64,000 nt of DNA from Listeria grandensis FSL F6-0971 (GTDB lineage: Bacteria > Bacillota > Bacilli > Lactobacillales > Listeriaceae): contig NZ_AODD01000002.1 in assembly GCF_000525835.1 (NCBI RefSeq), positions 496,001 through 560,000 on the forward strand, in the 5' to 3' direction. Below the pieces are notes generated by a model. It saw only the letters and a list, made by a program, of their open reading frames with translations. It did not search any database and was not told where the DNA came from. Shown here one piece after another: positions 1 to 9,419 of this stretch (positions are counted from its first letter, which is position 1; the number at the start of each line of letters is the position of its first letter). The position numbers and the translations under genes are program-made.

Positions 1-278
1 TCTTTGCCGTTAGGGCATTTTTTCTGCTCACCTTTAAGATATCCTCCTGTTAGAAGGTCTTGAAGGGAAGGAACTTTGTTGTTTTCTAGTTGATAAGCCT
101 GTGCTTGTCCCTGTACCATTGTTATGAACGCATCGCATCCCTTGTCGTTAATCGATTTACTTTGTTTCACAATGTTTGGGATAGTTAATAAAAGTAATAC
201 GCTGACCACAAGTAGAACGATTAACATTTCGACTAAAGTAAATCCTGATTCATCTTTCCAATCGATTTTTTTTAACAT
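1..278 (-). CDS. comGC: ComGC major pseudopilin, partial (runs off window start)
   Basis: Competence pseudopilin that is processed by the ComC prepilin peptidase and assembled into the DNA-uptake pseudopilus. The ATG at 278 has a good Shine-Dalgarno (taggagtg on the minus strand). The protein opens with a short charged leader, then the class III signal GFTLVEMLIVLLVVSVLL, with the conserved Phe/Glu pair after the cleavage glycine and one hydrophobic helix. The visible part has two cysteines, consistent with the disulphide known in ComGC. About 92 residues are visible and the 3' end lies outside the window. It follows comGB with a gap of about 29 nt, as the third gene of the comG operon. The function call is by family and context and is secure. 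Confidence 0.9.
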   Translation of the reverse strand, partial: MLKKIDWKDESGFTLVEMLIVLLVVSVLLLLTIPNIVKQSKSINDKGCDAFITMVQGQAQAYQLENNKVPSLQDLLTGGYLKGEQKKCPNGK

Positions 279-307
279 TGAAATCACTCCTATTTTTATT
301 TTATTGT

Positions 308-1340
308 TTAGATGGAATTTACCATGCTAAACATTGGAAACAAGATGGACAAGTAGATCGAGACGATGAGGACACCGATAACCATGAAAACAGCTGGTTG
401 TATGAAGCTGAAGACCTTCGCTATTTTTTCTTCTGATTTTTGGTGGCAAAGCACATAGTAAAATAATAATTCTTCAGCTAGTTGCCCGTTTTTTTCGCCG
501 TGTTGAATAATATAAACCATCTCTTTTTCAAAAATGGAAAAAAAGGAAAGGGACTTAGTGAATGGTGTACCTTCTGCAAAGGATTTTTTCAATTTCTTGG
601 CTAATATATTTGAAAAGTGGTGGGGAGTCTGGCAGGGAAAATACTTGTACCATATCATGAATGGATAGTCCGCTTTTAATTAGATAGCCGCACTCGCGAG
701 CAAATAGTTGGGAATAGTGTAATTTCATGAATTTTTTTACAAAGGGTATTTTGCAATATAATTCGGCACGCTCATAGGAATTCTTTTTTCTCTGTTTAGT
801 TAAGAAGAAAGTACACAGGAGAAAGAGTAGGCCAAGAAAGGCAAGGAAGAGCAATGGTAATTTCTCTAAAATAAAGTAGGTGAAGTTTGATGTTTGATTC
901 TCGCCATGGGTTAGTTGTTGAAATAACATATCGAATTTTGGAAGTAAGAAAATGCGTAAGAGAAAAAACACAACGATAACCGTCATGAATAAAATCAGCG
1001 GATATTGAAAGATTTTGCGTAATGCTTTTTGCTGTTCTGCTTTTCTTGTTAAATGGTCGCCCGTTTCTTGTACGGTCTCATTGAAATAGCCATGTTTGCT
1101 AGCGTAGTGAAGTTGGGTACAGACAAAGCTTGGGAATTTAGCCTGTAACAGTGCTTCGCTAAAAGGAGCGCCAGAGGCTAGTGTCGCTATCATCAATGTG
1201 TTTCTTGAAGCGTCTTTAGGTGTGGTTATGGAAAGAAAGGAAATCGCTTCTTCCATTGTGAAGCCTTTGCTTAATAAATCGGCAAGTCGTATTAGAAACT
1301 CACCATCGGCACGCCAGTTATTGCGGAGAGAAAAAGCCAT
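308..1340 (-). pseudogene. comGB: ComGB, type II secretion F-like membrane protein, frameshifted
   Basis: Polytopic membrane protein of the competence pseudopilus assembly machinery (GspF/PilC family), partner of the ComGA ATPase. The N-terminal 255 or so residues read from 1340 and carry two hydrophobic segments. The frame then breaks around 578-580. The C-terminal part, with the last membrane segment (SFIQPAVFMVIGVLIVSIYL), continues in another frame to 308. Removing one base from the AAA at 578-580 (plus strand) joins them through KILAEGTPFTKS and gives about 343 residues, the usual ComGB length. The start overlaps the 3' end of comGA by 23 nt, so the two are translationally coupled. The break is a single-base homopolymer change, so a sequencing error is as likely as a real mutation. 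Confidence 0.85.
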
Positions 1341-2337
1341 AACATGCTCCTTTCTTCATCTGGTTTTTGATAGTATTTGTTTGTTCGAGTTCTGAGGTGG
1401 TGGTGAAAAATTGATTAATCTGTTCTTTTTCTATAAATTCATAAAGTGCTGTTCTTTTTTGAGTGAGATGATTGCATAATGGGTGGCATCTACCTTTGCA
1501 AAACAAACAATAGAGGTGGCATAATCGTTGATGAGATATGCCAATTAGACATTGTCGTAGCTCTTCTTGATCCACACCAAGTTCAAGTAATCGAGATAGT
1601 ACACCATATGTGCTATCTGCATGGACAGTGCTCAGTACAAGGTGCCCGGTTAATGCACCTCGAATAACCATCTTAGCTGTGTGGGCATCCCGAATTTCTC
1701 CAACCACTAGGATATCTGGATCGTGACGTAAGGTCGCTCGGATGATATCTGCGTAATCTAAGCCGGCTTTCTCATTTATTTGCACTTGCAAAAAGGAGGG
1801 CATTGGGCGTTCGACAGGATCTTCAATTGTTATTATTTGCAAGGGCTCCCGCAAACTTAAGGAATGCGCTAAACTATACATGCTAGAAGTTTTTCCACTT
1901 CCCGTTGCACCTGAAAATAAGAGTAGCCCAGTTCGGTTTTGTGCGAGAGATAAAATATGGTGTGTTATCTTATGGAAAATGCTACTTTTTTGAAAAAGTG
2001 CGATTTCTTGATCTGAGAAAACACGGATGACCATGCTTTCTACGAAGCGAAAATTAGGAATTGTTGCAAGGCGAACGGATACGTTATTCCCATGTATCGT
2101 TGTTTGGAAAGAACCGCTTTGTGGCTTTCTGGTTTCACTAATATCCATAAAACCGCGGTACTTCAGATGGGACAGTAAACGTTCACCGTTATCCAATGGT
2201 AAGAAGGTGAAAAATTGTAACCTACCACTGATTCGTAAAAGAATGCGGTATTTCTGCTCAAATGGAATGAGATGAACATCACTTGCAGAAAGCAGAACTG
2301 CTTGTTGTAATAGTGTATTAGCTAGATTTTGGATCAT
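1318..2337 (-). CDS. comGA: ComGA competence traffic ATPase
   Basis: Cytoplasmic GspE/PilB-type ATPase that powers pseudopilus assembly for DNA uptake; first gene of the comG operon. Visible motifs are Walker [12 protein letters not shown], the Asp-box region TIEDPVE, the Walker B/His-box stretch LRHDPDILVVGEIRD with TGHLVLSTVHAD, and a C-terminal cysteine cluster (CHLYCLFCKGRCHP) typical of the zinc-binding tail. The frame stays open to 2436, but I place the start at ATG 2337. It is preceded by aaggag at 9-nt spacing and begins MIQNLANTLL, giving 339 residues, which matches the family. Nothing looks broken in this gene. The upstream region (2338-2690) is AT-rich, with one possible ComK half-site. 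Confidence 0.92.
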   Translation of the reverse strand: MIQNLANTLLQQAVLLSASDVHLIPFEQKYRILLRISGRLQFFTFLPLDNGERLLSHLKYRGFMDISETRKPQSGSFQTTIHGNNVSVRLATIPNFRFVESMVIRVFSDQEIALFQKSSIFHKITHHILSLAQNRTGLLLFSGATGSGKTSSMYSLAHSLSLREPLQIITIEDPVERPMPSFLQVQINEKAGLDYADIIRATLRHDPDILVVGEIRDAHTAKMVIRGALTGHLVLSTVHADSTYGVLSRLLELGVDQEELRQCLIGISHQRLCHLYCLFCKGRCHPLCNHLTQKRTALYEFIEKEQINQFFTTTSELEQTNTIKNQMKKGACYGFFSPQ

Positions 2338-2694
2338 GGGGCAGGGCTCCTTATTTGTGTCTATGCTAAATGTATTCGCCATCGATCGCCAATACTCCTT
2401 TGTTCGCTTCAAGGGGACAATAGGATATTTGGGCAAGAAAGTTTGTGAAAAACAGAATTTAATCGCGAAATCTTTAGGAAAAAATTTCGATGCAGGGATA
2501 AAAAATTTTTTTTCATATTATTCAATTTGCTCTCGTTTTCACATACGTATAATAAAGTTGTTATTTATCGGTAAAGCCCTTTCATTCCGAACTATTATGC
2601 TTTATTTATAATTTTATCATCTGAAACTTAATTATTTGCCGAACGATAGGGTCTCGTGGTAACATATAGAAAAGGCAGCTAATACATAAAAGAG
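2338..2694. other. Intergenic region between divergent comGA and gcvT
   Basis: About 350 nt with no convincing gene. It must hold the comGA promoter (minus) and the promoter of the glycine riboswitch transcript (plus). An A6T8 tract at 2500-2513 contains a perfect AAAA-N5-TTTT match (2500-2512), the consensus half of a ComK box. A second 7/8 match lies at 2449-2461, but the 38-nt gap between them is not one of the usual ComK spacings. For the plus strand, TTGCCG (2636) and TAACAT (2660) with an 18-nt spacer are a weak promoter candidate. Confidence 0.4.
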
Positions 2695-2862
2695 CGGATG
2701 AAAATAGACAGAGAGACTGCAGATTTTTTGCGGCGCCGACGGGGAAAGCATGTGAATGTGAAACTCTCAGGCAAAAGGATGTTTATGGGACGCAACTCTG
2801 GAGGCATTATTCCTTATTTTGGAGCACGACAGAGACTTATTTTAACGAGTAAGTCCTTTTAG
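2695..2862 (+). promoter_or_regulatory. Glycine riboswitch (one full aptamer plus vestigial second)
   Basis: The sequence has the conserved glycine-aptamer blocks in order: agagagact (2710-2718), gcgccgacggggaaagc (2733-2749), aaactctcaggcaaaagga (2761-2779) and ggacgcaactctggag (2788-2803). In the usual tandem form a second complete aptamer would follow. Here only about 29 nt separate CTCTG (2796-2800) from its complement CAGAG (2830-2834), with no second GCCGA..GGGG or CTTTCAGG core. That arrangement matches a singlet aptamer followed by a short 'ghost' stem. The RNA lies directly upstream of gcvT and ends at a terminator-like hairpin, so glycine binding should switch the gcv operon on. Identity is certain; the singlet architecture is my reading. 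Confidence 0.88.
2834..2860 (+). terminator. Riboswitch expression-platform terminator
   Basis: gacttatt (2834-2841) pairs with agtaagtc (2848-2855) around a 6-nt loop and is followed by ctttt. The first base of the left arm is also the last base of the CAGAG ghost-stem strand, so the two structures could compete. Confidence 0.6.
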
Positions 2863-2887
2863 TATGCAAAAAAAGAGGAGGATTCGC

Positions 2888-3977
2888 ATGACTGATTTGA
2901 AGAAAACACCTGTTTTTCCGCTTTACGAGAAATACGGTGCAAAGACAATTGATTTTGGTGGATGGGATTTACCCGTACAATTTTCGGGGATTAAAGCGGA
3001 GCATGAAGCCGTACGAACGAATGCTGGGTTATTTGATGTGTCGCACATGGGGGAAGTTTCGAGTGGAGGGAGCTGGGAGTTTAGCCTATTTACAACGACT
3101 GCTTTCCAATGATATTTCGAAGTTAAAAGTAGGCAAGGCACAATATAATATTATGTGTTACGAAAACGGTGGTGTGGTAGATGACTTGGTTGTCTATAAA
3201 AAGGCTGATAACGAATATCTTCTGGTTGTGAATGCGGCCAATACAGAAAAAGATTTTAATTGGCTAGCCGAGCATGCAACAGAGGGAGTTAATGTTCAAA
3301 ATGTATCTGAGGAATACGGCCAGCTAGCGTTACAGGGCCCAAATGCGGAAGCTGTTTTAAGCACGCTTACGAAGGCTGATTTGGGAGCGTTGACGTTCTT
3401 TGGTTTTGTCGATAATGTAGAGGTCGCCGGCGTTCCTGCTCTTGTCTCTAGATCAGGCTACACGGGTGAGGATGGCTTTGAAATTTACACGAAAGCGACT
3501 GATACACCACGTGTTTGGGAGGCTATCCTTGAGAAAAATGTTCTTCCAATCGGACTAGGTGCAAGGGATACGTTGCGTTTTGAAGCGAATTTAGCATTGT
3601 ACGGTCAAGAACTTTCTAAGGATATTACGCCACTTGAGGCTGGAGTTGGCTTTGCGGTGAAATTGCAAAAAGAGGCTGACTTTATTGGAAAACAAGCTTT
3701 AATCGAACAAAAAGAGGCGGGATTATCTCGAAAATCAGTAGGAATTGAACTGGTTGATCGTGGTATTCCAAGGCATGATTATAAAGTTTTTGCTGGTGAC
3801 AAGGAGATTGGAATTGTAACAAGTGGAACGCAATCGCCAACGCTTAGCAAAAATCTTGGACTAGCGCTTATTGATATCGATTATACAGTGCTAGATACAG
3901 AAGTAGAGGTAGAGGTTCGTAACAAAAAGCTCAAGGCGAAAGTAGTGCCAACTCCATTTTATAAACGCGTGAAATAA
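2888..3977 (+). pseudogene. gcvT: GcvT aminomethyltransferase (T protein), frameshifted
   Basis: T protein of the glycine cleavage system. It moves the methylene group from the aminomethyl-lipoyl H protein to tetrahydrofolate and releases ammonia. The start is ATG 2888, with gaggagg just upstream. The first 56 or so residues ([24 protein letters not shown]) read in one frame and the rest ([17 protein letters not shown] to the end) in the next. Dropping one T from the TTT at 3057-3059 restores [12 protein letters not shown] and gives about 362 residues, normal for GcvT. The gene is first in the operon, under the glycine riboswitch, and is followed 19 nt later by gcvPA. The break is one base in a short T run. 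H protein (gcvH) is not in the window. Confidence 0.9.
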
Positions 3978-3996
3978 TGAAGGGGGAAATAAGGTT

Positions 3997-5344
3997 ATGG
4001 CTAAACATCGTTTTTTACCAATGACGGAGCAAGATGAGAAAGATATGTTAGATACGATTGGGGTTTCTTCTATTGATGAGCTGTTTACAGATATTCCAGA
4101 GTCGATTCGTTTTAATCGGGAATATAATTTAAAACCTGCAAAATCGGAACCAGCGCTTTTGAAAGAACTGGCAAAAATGGCAAGTAAAAACGCAGATTCT
4201 GTGGAATATGCATCTTTTTTAGGTGCAGGGGTATATGATCATTATATTCCGACGGTTGTGGACAGCGTGATTTCACGATCTGAATTTTACACGGCTTACA
4301 CGCCTTATCAGCCAGAGATTTCACAAGGGGAATTGCAGGCCATATTTGAGTTCCAAACAATGATTGCTGAAATAACTGGTATGGATTTAGCGAACTCTTC
4401 CATGTATGATGGCGGAACCTCACTTGCTGAGGCTGCAATGCTTGCCAGTGCACATACGAAGCGCAAAAAAATCTTGATTTCAAAAGCGGTACACCCAGAA
4501 TCCCGTAATGTTGTAAAAACATACGCGATGGGGCAACATATTGATGTTATTGAGATTGATGAGAAAGATGGCGTTACTGATTTGATAGCCCTAGAATCGC
4601 AGGTGGACGATACTGTTGCGGCGATTATCGTCCAATATCCGAATTTTTATGGTCAAGTGGAGGCGCTTCAGGAAATGGAACCATTGGCTCATGCTAATAA
4701 GGCGTTGTTTGTGGTTTCAAGCAATCCGCTGGCACTAGGGGCGTTGACACCACCTGGCGAGCTTGGTGCGGATATTGTTGTTGGAGACACGCAGGTATTC
4801 GGTTATTGCAGAAGCATTTGGTGGACCACATTGCGGCTATTTCGCGGTAAATTCGAAGTTGACGCGTAAGGTTCCTGGTCGTCTTGTTGGTGAAACAGTG
4901 GATGAAAACGGGAAACGAGGGTATGTATTGACCTTACAAGCTCGTGAGCAACATATCCGCCGCGATAAAGCAACTTCTAATATTTGCTCGAATCAAGCGT
5001 TGAATGCTCTTGCTTCATCTGTGGCAATGAGTGCACTTGGAAAACAAGGCATTACGGAAATGGCCCAACAAAACATTGATAAGTCACATTTTGCTAAAAA
5101 AGCTTTTCAGGACAAAGGTTTTGAAGTGATCTCTGGCGATGCTTTTTTCAACGAATTTGTCATAAAATTGGCGAAACCAGTGAAGGAAGTCAATTTGGAA
5201 CTACTAGAACAAGGTATTATCGGTGGCTATGATTTGGGGATTTATGAAGAAAAGTATGCTAATCACATGCTTGTCGCCGTTACAGAAATGCGTACAAAGG
5301 AAGAAATTGAGATCTTCGTAGCGAGTTTGGAGGGTGCAAAATGA
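3997..5344 (+). pseudogene. gcvPA: GcvPA glycine dehydrogenase subunit 1, frameshifted
   Basis: N-terminal half of the split, PLP-dependent P protein, which decarboxylates glycine; it works as a heterotetramer with GcvPB. The N-terminal 268 or so residues (MAKHRFLPMTEQDEKDML..) read to about 4800. The C-terminal 180 ([19 protein letters not shown].., then [15 protein letters not shown]) continue in the next frame. Removing one T at 4803-4804 gives [15 protein letters not shown] and a 448-residue protein, the expected size for this subunit. The stop overlaps the gcvPB start (ATGA at 5341-5344), which implies translational coupling. Confidence 0.9.
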
Positions 5345-6824
5345 ATAACAGTGAAACGATGCCATTAGTATTTGAACGATCTGTTCCGGGGCGCGTTGGG
5401 TATAGCTTACCAGAACGTGATGTGCCGGAGCTTGATTTAGCTGATTTATTTGGAGCGACTTATGTCCGAGAAAAACCACCAGCGTTACCAGAGTTGAGCG
5501 AGCTTGAGTTGATGCGCCACTATACAACGCTTTCAAATCATAACTTTGGTGTGGACTCCGGTTTTTATCCACTTGGTTCTTGTACGATGAAATATAATCC
5601 GAAAATTAACGAAAAAGTAGCGAGATTCCCTGGATTTGCTAATATTCATCCGTACCAACCAGAAGAATCTGTGCAAGGTGCGATGGAGCTGCTTTATGAT
5701 CTTCAGGAAAGTCTTGTAGAAATAACAGGAATGGATGAAGTGACGTTACAACCTGCTGCAGGAGCGCATGGAGAGTGGACAGCATTGATGCTAATTCGTG
5801 CTTTCCATGAAGCGAATGGGGATCATCATCGTACAAAAGTGATTATTCCAGATTCGGCGCACGGTACAAACCCTGCATCGGCATCAGTGGCTGGTTTTGA
5901 GATTATCACAGTCAAATCTAATGCCAAAGGTCTTGTCGATATTGATGATCTAAAAGTGTAGTCGGTGATGATACAGCGGCATTGATGCTTACAAACCCCA
6001 ACACGCTAGGCCTTTTTGAGGCGGATATTGTGGAGATGGCAGATATCGTCCATCAAGCCGGAGGGAAATTGTATTATGATGGCGCCAATCTAAACGCAAT
6101 TATGGCTAAAGTGCGCCCAGGGGATATGGGTTTTGATGCAGTACATTTGAATTTGCACAAAACATTCACTGGACCTCATGGTGGCGGTGGACCAGGTTCC
6201 GGGCCTATCGGGGTGAAGAAAGATTTGATTCCGTTTTTGCCGACGCCAGTTTTGACGAAGAAAGAAGATACGTATACATTCGACTATAATTATCCGCAAT
6301 CAATTGGGCGTGTAAAACCTTACTATGGTAACTTTGGCATTAATGTTCGTGCCTATACGTATATTCGTACGATGGGGCCTGATGGTCTGAAGAAAGTGAC
6401 GGAATATGCGGTCTTGAATGCAAACTATATGATGCGTCGTTTGGAAGGTGACTACAATTTGCCATTTGATCAAGTTTGCAAACATGAATTTGTGCTATCT
6501 GGTAAGCGCCAAAAGCAATTGGGTGTTCGTACGCTCGATATTGCAAAACGCTTGCTCGACCATAATTTCCATCCGCCAACGGTGTATTTCCCGCTTATCG
6601 TGGAAGAAGCCATCATGATTGAGCCGACAGAAACAGAGTCAAAAGAAACGTTGGATGGGTTTATCGATGTGATGCTTAAAATTGCAAAAGAAGCCGAGGA
6701 TAATCCTGAAATCGTTCAAGAAGCGCCATATAACACTTATGTAAAACGTTTAGACGAGACACGAGCAGCAAGAAAGCCTGTTTTACGCTATCAAGAAAAA
6801 GTAGAAGATGAAGTAACTAATTAA
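5341..6824 (+). pseudogene. gcvPB: GcvPB glycine dehydrogenase subunit 2, frameshifted
   Basis: C-terminal, PLP-binding half of the split glycine decarboxylase. The PLP region is intact: [24 protein letters not shown] holds the Schiff-base lysine, in the conserved Asn-Leu-His-Lys context. The frame breaks near 5956-5958, where IDDLK runs into a stop. Adding one base restores [18 protein letters not shown] and about 494 residues. Unlike its two operon partners, this gene appears to lack a base rather than to have an extra one. It is the last gene of the operon and ends just before a shared bidirectional terminator. Confidence 0.9.
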
Positions 6825-6825
6825 G

Positions 6826-6874
6826 AAAAAATGCCATGCCTCCCGCTTCAATTTAGGAGACATGGCATTTTTAT
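6826..6874. terminator. Bidirectional terminator between gcvPB and the pentapeptide gene
   Basis: aaaaatgccatg pairs with catggcattttt across a 22-nt loop. It has A and T tracts on the two sides, so it can serve both converging genes. Confidence 0.85.
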
Positions 6875-7512
6875 TCATCTTCTGTAATCGTAATACCTAA
6901 GGCTCGCGCGAAACTAAGCGCTTGTTCAGAGGTGGCGCGACAACCACGCAATTTATCAAGAGATACTGTGATACCCTCAAAGTGATTGATGCTAAGATCG
7001 ATGCTCTCCATCGCGACATTTGAAAAATTGGCTTCGTTTAGCTGGCAGTTCTTAAGCGCAGATTGCTTGAGTTCGCATTCATAAAAGTCAGCGTTCAGAA
7101 GGGCGCAATCCAACCATTCCACGTTTTTGAATTTGGAGAAACCTAGTGAACTCATCGTCATCAAGCAGTTTTGAAATAACGTATTATGTATCAGTGAGTC
7201 AGAAAGATCGGCACCAGTTAGTTTGCAGTCGATAAACTGGCAACGATGGATGACTGCCGAGTTAAATACAACATTGGACAAGTTGCATTTCTCGAAAATC
7301 ACATCAGTCAGTTCGATATTTGGAAACGCTAGCGTCACGAAATTCACATTTCTCAAAATAACTTGATCTAGCACAATGCGTTCCATTGGATCTACATTGA
7401 ACTCACGATCTTCGATGAGTACTTCGCGTAAGTAAATCTCTTCGGATAACCAGTTGGGGTCGTAAGCTTCTAGTTGTGCTGGTATTTTGGGTGTTTGCAT
7501 TTTTTTTGACAT
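6871..7512 (-). CDS. Pentapeptide-repeat protein
   Basis: 213-residue cytoplasmic protein. Roughly residues 45-175 are five-residue repeats of the A(D/N)LXX type (for example LTDVIFEKCNLSNVVFNSA, CKLTGADLSDSLIHNTLF, CALLNADFYECELKQSAL), which should fold as a right-handed quadrilateral beta-helix. There is a non-repeat N-terminus and a short C-terminal tail (RGCRATSEQALSFARALGI). The start has a strong Shine-Dalgarno (aggaggc). It has no signal peptide or membrane segment. Some pentapeptide proteins of this size (Qnr type) mimic DNA and protect gyrase, but I see no feature here that proves it. It stands alone on the minus strand between gcvPB and a rhodanese gene and does not obviously belong to either unit. 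Function is unknown. Confidence 0.85.
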   Translation of the reverse strand: MSKKMQTPKIPAQLEAYDPNWLSEEIYLREVLIEDREFNVDPMERIVLDQVILRNVNFVTLAFPNIELTDVIFEKCNLSNVVFNSAVIHRCQFIDCKLTGADLSDSLIHNTLFQNCLMTMSSLGFSKFKNVEWLDCALLNADFYECELKQSALKNCQLNEANFSNVAMESIDLSINHFEGITVSLDKLRGCRATSEQALSFARALGITITEDE

Positions 7513-7570
7513 GGGATATAAGCCTCCTAGAAAAAACCACCAAGCATGGGTGTGCTCAGCGGCTTTGTGT

Positions 7571-7960
7571 TTATTTTGATTTTGTTTTGCCTGACCATCT
7601 TTTGTAGCCGCCTTTTAATTGGAAAAGGTTCGTGTAGCCGTTTTTGTAAAGCATAATGGCTGCACGGTTGCTGCGTTGCGCGCCTTGACAATACAGATAA
7701 ACCGGTAAATCTTGACGAATTTCTGCTTTTCGCGCCTTCATTTGGGACATAGGAATGTTTCTTGCTCCCAAAATATGACCAGCATCGAATTCATTCGGTT
7801 CGCGCACATCGATCAATTGCGCTTTTCGATAATCTTTTTTGAATTCTTCCTCGGTTAAAATGGTTAACGCTTTTTTACGCATGGTAAATTGATACAATTC
7901 ATAGCCTAGCAAAATAACCAAGATGGCAATTGCTAAAACCCAACTCCAGTCAATATTCAA
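7571..7960 (-). CDS. Membrane-anchored rhodanese-like protein (YqhL type)
   Basis: 129 residues. One N-terminal transmembrane helix (WVLAIAILVILLGYELY) is followed by a single rhodanese domain (LIDVREPNEFDAGHILGARNIP) with the active-site loop VYLYCQGAQRSNRAA, where Cys is the sulfur-carrying residue. It probably moves sulfane sulfur at the membrane face; the substrate is unknown. The start is TTG at 7960 behind aaagggg. In B. subtilis the equivalent yqhL also lies between gcv and efp. The domain call is firm and the role is not. Confidence 0.85.
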   Translation of the reverse strand: MNIDWSWVLAIAILVILLGYELYQFTMRKKALTILTEEEFKKDYRKAQLIDVREPNEFDAGHILGARNIPMSQMKARKAEIRQDLPVYLYCQGAQRSNRAAIMLYKNGYTNLFQLKGGYKRWSGKTKSK

Positions 7961-8022
7961 GCTGATATACCCCTTTCGATTCTTATCCTTCGTTTACTAT
8001 TATAACTTATTTTTTCTTTCCA

Positions 8023-8283
8023 TCAATGACTTTCAATGAAGTTTTTCTTTTTTTTTGTTTGTGGTTGGTTTTTTGCGCGCAATTTTTGTGATTGTTTCAC
8101 TGCCGCTTGGTATTTGTCATCTTTTTTTGGTTGGTTACCCCAAAAGCGGAGTAGCAGCCAAAGAATGAGAATGAATATCACGGAAACGACAAGGCTACTA
8201 ATCAAGCTTTTGAAGCCGACGTAGAAAATGCCAAGGATCGCAAAAATGGCGAGAATATAAAACCAAATGGGAAATCGACGCAT
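8023..8283 (-). CDS. Small two-helix membrane protein (SA1360/YqhP-like)
   Basis: 86 residues. Two hydrophobic helices (FPIWFYILAIFAILGIFYVG and SSLVVSVIFILILWLLLRF) are followed by a very basic, lysine-rich cytoplasmic tail. I chose ATG 8283 because gaggtg lies 6 nt upstream; the frame also offers ATG 8289 and GTG 8292. It sits directly downstream of the DUF1385 gene, whose stop lies at 8294-8296, so the two are co-translated. It resembles the small conserved proteins that accompany DUF1385 in Bacillales. Function is unknown. Confidence 0.75.
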   Translation of the reverse strand: MRRFPIWFYILAIFAILGIFYVGFKSLISSLVVSVIFILILWLLLRFWGNQPKKDDKYQAAVKQSQKLRAKNQPQTKKKKNFIESH

Positions 8284-8293
8284 TTGCATCACC

Positions 8294-9253
8294 TCATTCC
8301 AGTAGTTCTAAATTTTCAGGTAGTGTTTCTTCTTGTTTCGCATGTTCGACGCGATGTAATTCGTTAAATGATGCAATGGCAACTTCTATTTGATCATCTT
8401 GTGGTTCTTTTGTTGTCAAGAGTTGGAGCCATAAACCAGGAACGCCGAGGTATTTCAATATCGGGATGTTTCGGCATTTATTCGTCAGTTGTAACACTTC
8501 AAAAGCAACGCCGAGGACGACTGGAATAAGCAAAATTCGGTTGATGACGCGAACCCATAGTGGATCGGTAGGCACGAGCATGTAAATGAACATCCCGACA
8601 ATGACCGTGAACAAGATAAAGCTAGAACCACAGCGGTAGTGCAGCCGCGATCTGCTTTGAACATTTGCAACGGTGAGCGGAAGATCTGCTTCATAACAAT
8701 TGATTACTTTATGCTCTGCGCCATGATATTGGAAAACGCGTTTAATAATAGGTGTTTGGGAAACGGCGAAAATATAGCTGAGCAGTAAAATTAATTTGAA
8801 AAGAGTTTCCAACATGATTTGCCCCATATCACCGGCTACGATTGGTCGAAACAGGTTCGCGATAAACACGGGAATTAGCGTCATGACAAACTTGGCAAAG
8901 ATGAAGGATAGCACTCCAACAACTGCGACGCCGAGCCACATCGTCAATTTCGATTCTTTTTTCTCGATTTTTTCGTTTTCTGTCTCATCTAGAGGGTCTT
9001 CGTCATAGCGATCGGTCGCGAAAGTGAGATGTTTGGAGCCAATTGCGCTAGATTCAATTAAAGCTACAATACCTCGGATGAAAGGGATGCGCTTCAGCAT
9101 TTGAACCCAAGCAGGAGGGTTTTTGGTTAGGTAGAAGTATTCGATGGTGCCGTCTTTTCGCCTGATAGCGGTAACGGTCTCTTTTTTGCCGCCAAACATT
9201 ACACCTTCGACGACGGCTTGACCGCCATATATTCCTTTTGTCTGTTCACTCAA
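8294..9253 (-). CDS. DUF1385 multi-pass membrane protein (YqhQ type)
   Basis: 319 residues starting at TTG 9253. The N-terminus has the family signature YGGQAVVEGVMFGG. There are hydrophobic segments around residues 105-145 (LGVAVVGVLSFIFAKFVMTLIPVFI), 160-180, 225-245 and 250-270. The conserved stretch FQYHGAEHKVINCYEADL holds His/Glu residues that look metal-binding, followed by RLHYRCGSSF. The C-terminus carries LTTKEPQDDQIEVAIAS. The family is widespread in Firmicutes, without an agreed biochemical role. It heads a minus-strand pair with the small membrane protein, divergent from the aminopeptidase gene. Confidence 0.85.
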   Translation of the reverse strand: MSEQTKGIYGGQAVVEGVMFGGKKETVTAIRRKDGTIEYFYLTKNPPAWVQMLKRIPFIRGIVALIESSAIGSKHLTFATDRYDEDPLDETENEKIEKKESKLTMWLGVAVVGVLSFIFAKFVMTLIPVFIANLFRPIVAGDMGQIMLETLFKLILLLSYIFAVSQTPIIKRVFQYHGAEHKVINCYEADLPLTVANVQSRSRLHYRCGSSFILFTVIVGMFIYMLVPTDPLWVRVINRILLIPVVLGVAFEVLQLTNKCRNIPILKYLGVPGLWLQLLTTKEPQDDQIEVAIASFNELHRVEHAKQEETLPENLELLE

Positions 9254-9419
9254 AATCGTTCACCAGCCTTATTTAGTATACATCTGCTATTCTACGCTAA
9301 TTTGTGAGTTTCGTATAGTTATAACGCATAAAAAAAGTTATTTTACTTCATTTGTGTTAGAATAGCTGTATTCGAGCGGAAAATCAAGTTACATAACATA
9401 AAAAATAGGAGGAATTGGA

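Noticed and set aside
2449-2512. Pair of AT-rich AAAA-N5-TTTT motifs as a ComK site for comGA
   Set aside because: Only one match is perfect, and the 38-nt gap between them is not a usual ComK spacing. A/T runs are common in such gaps, so I only mention it in the region entry.
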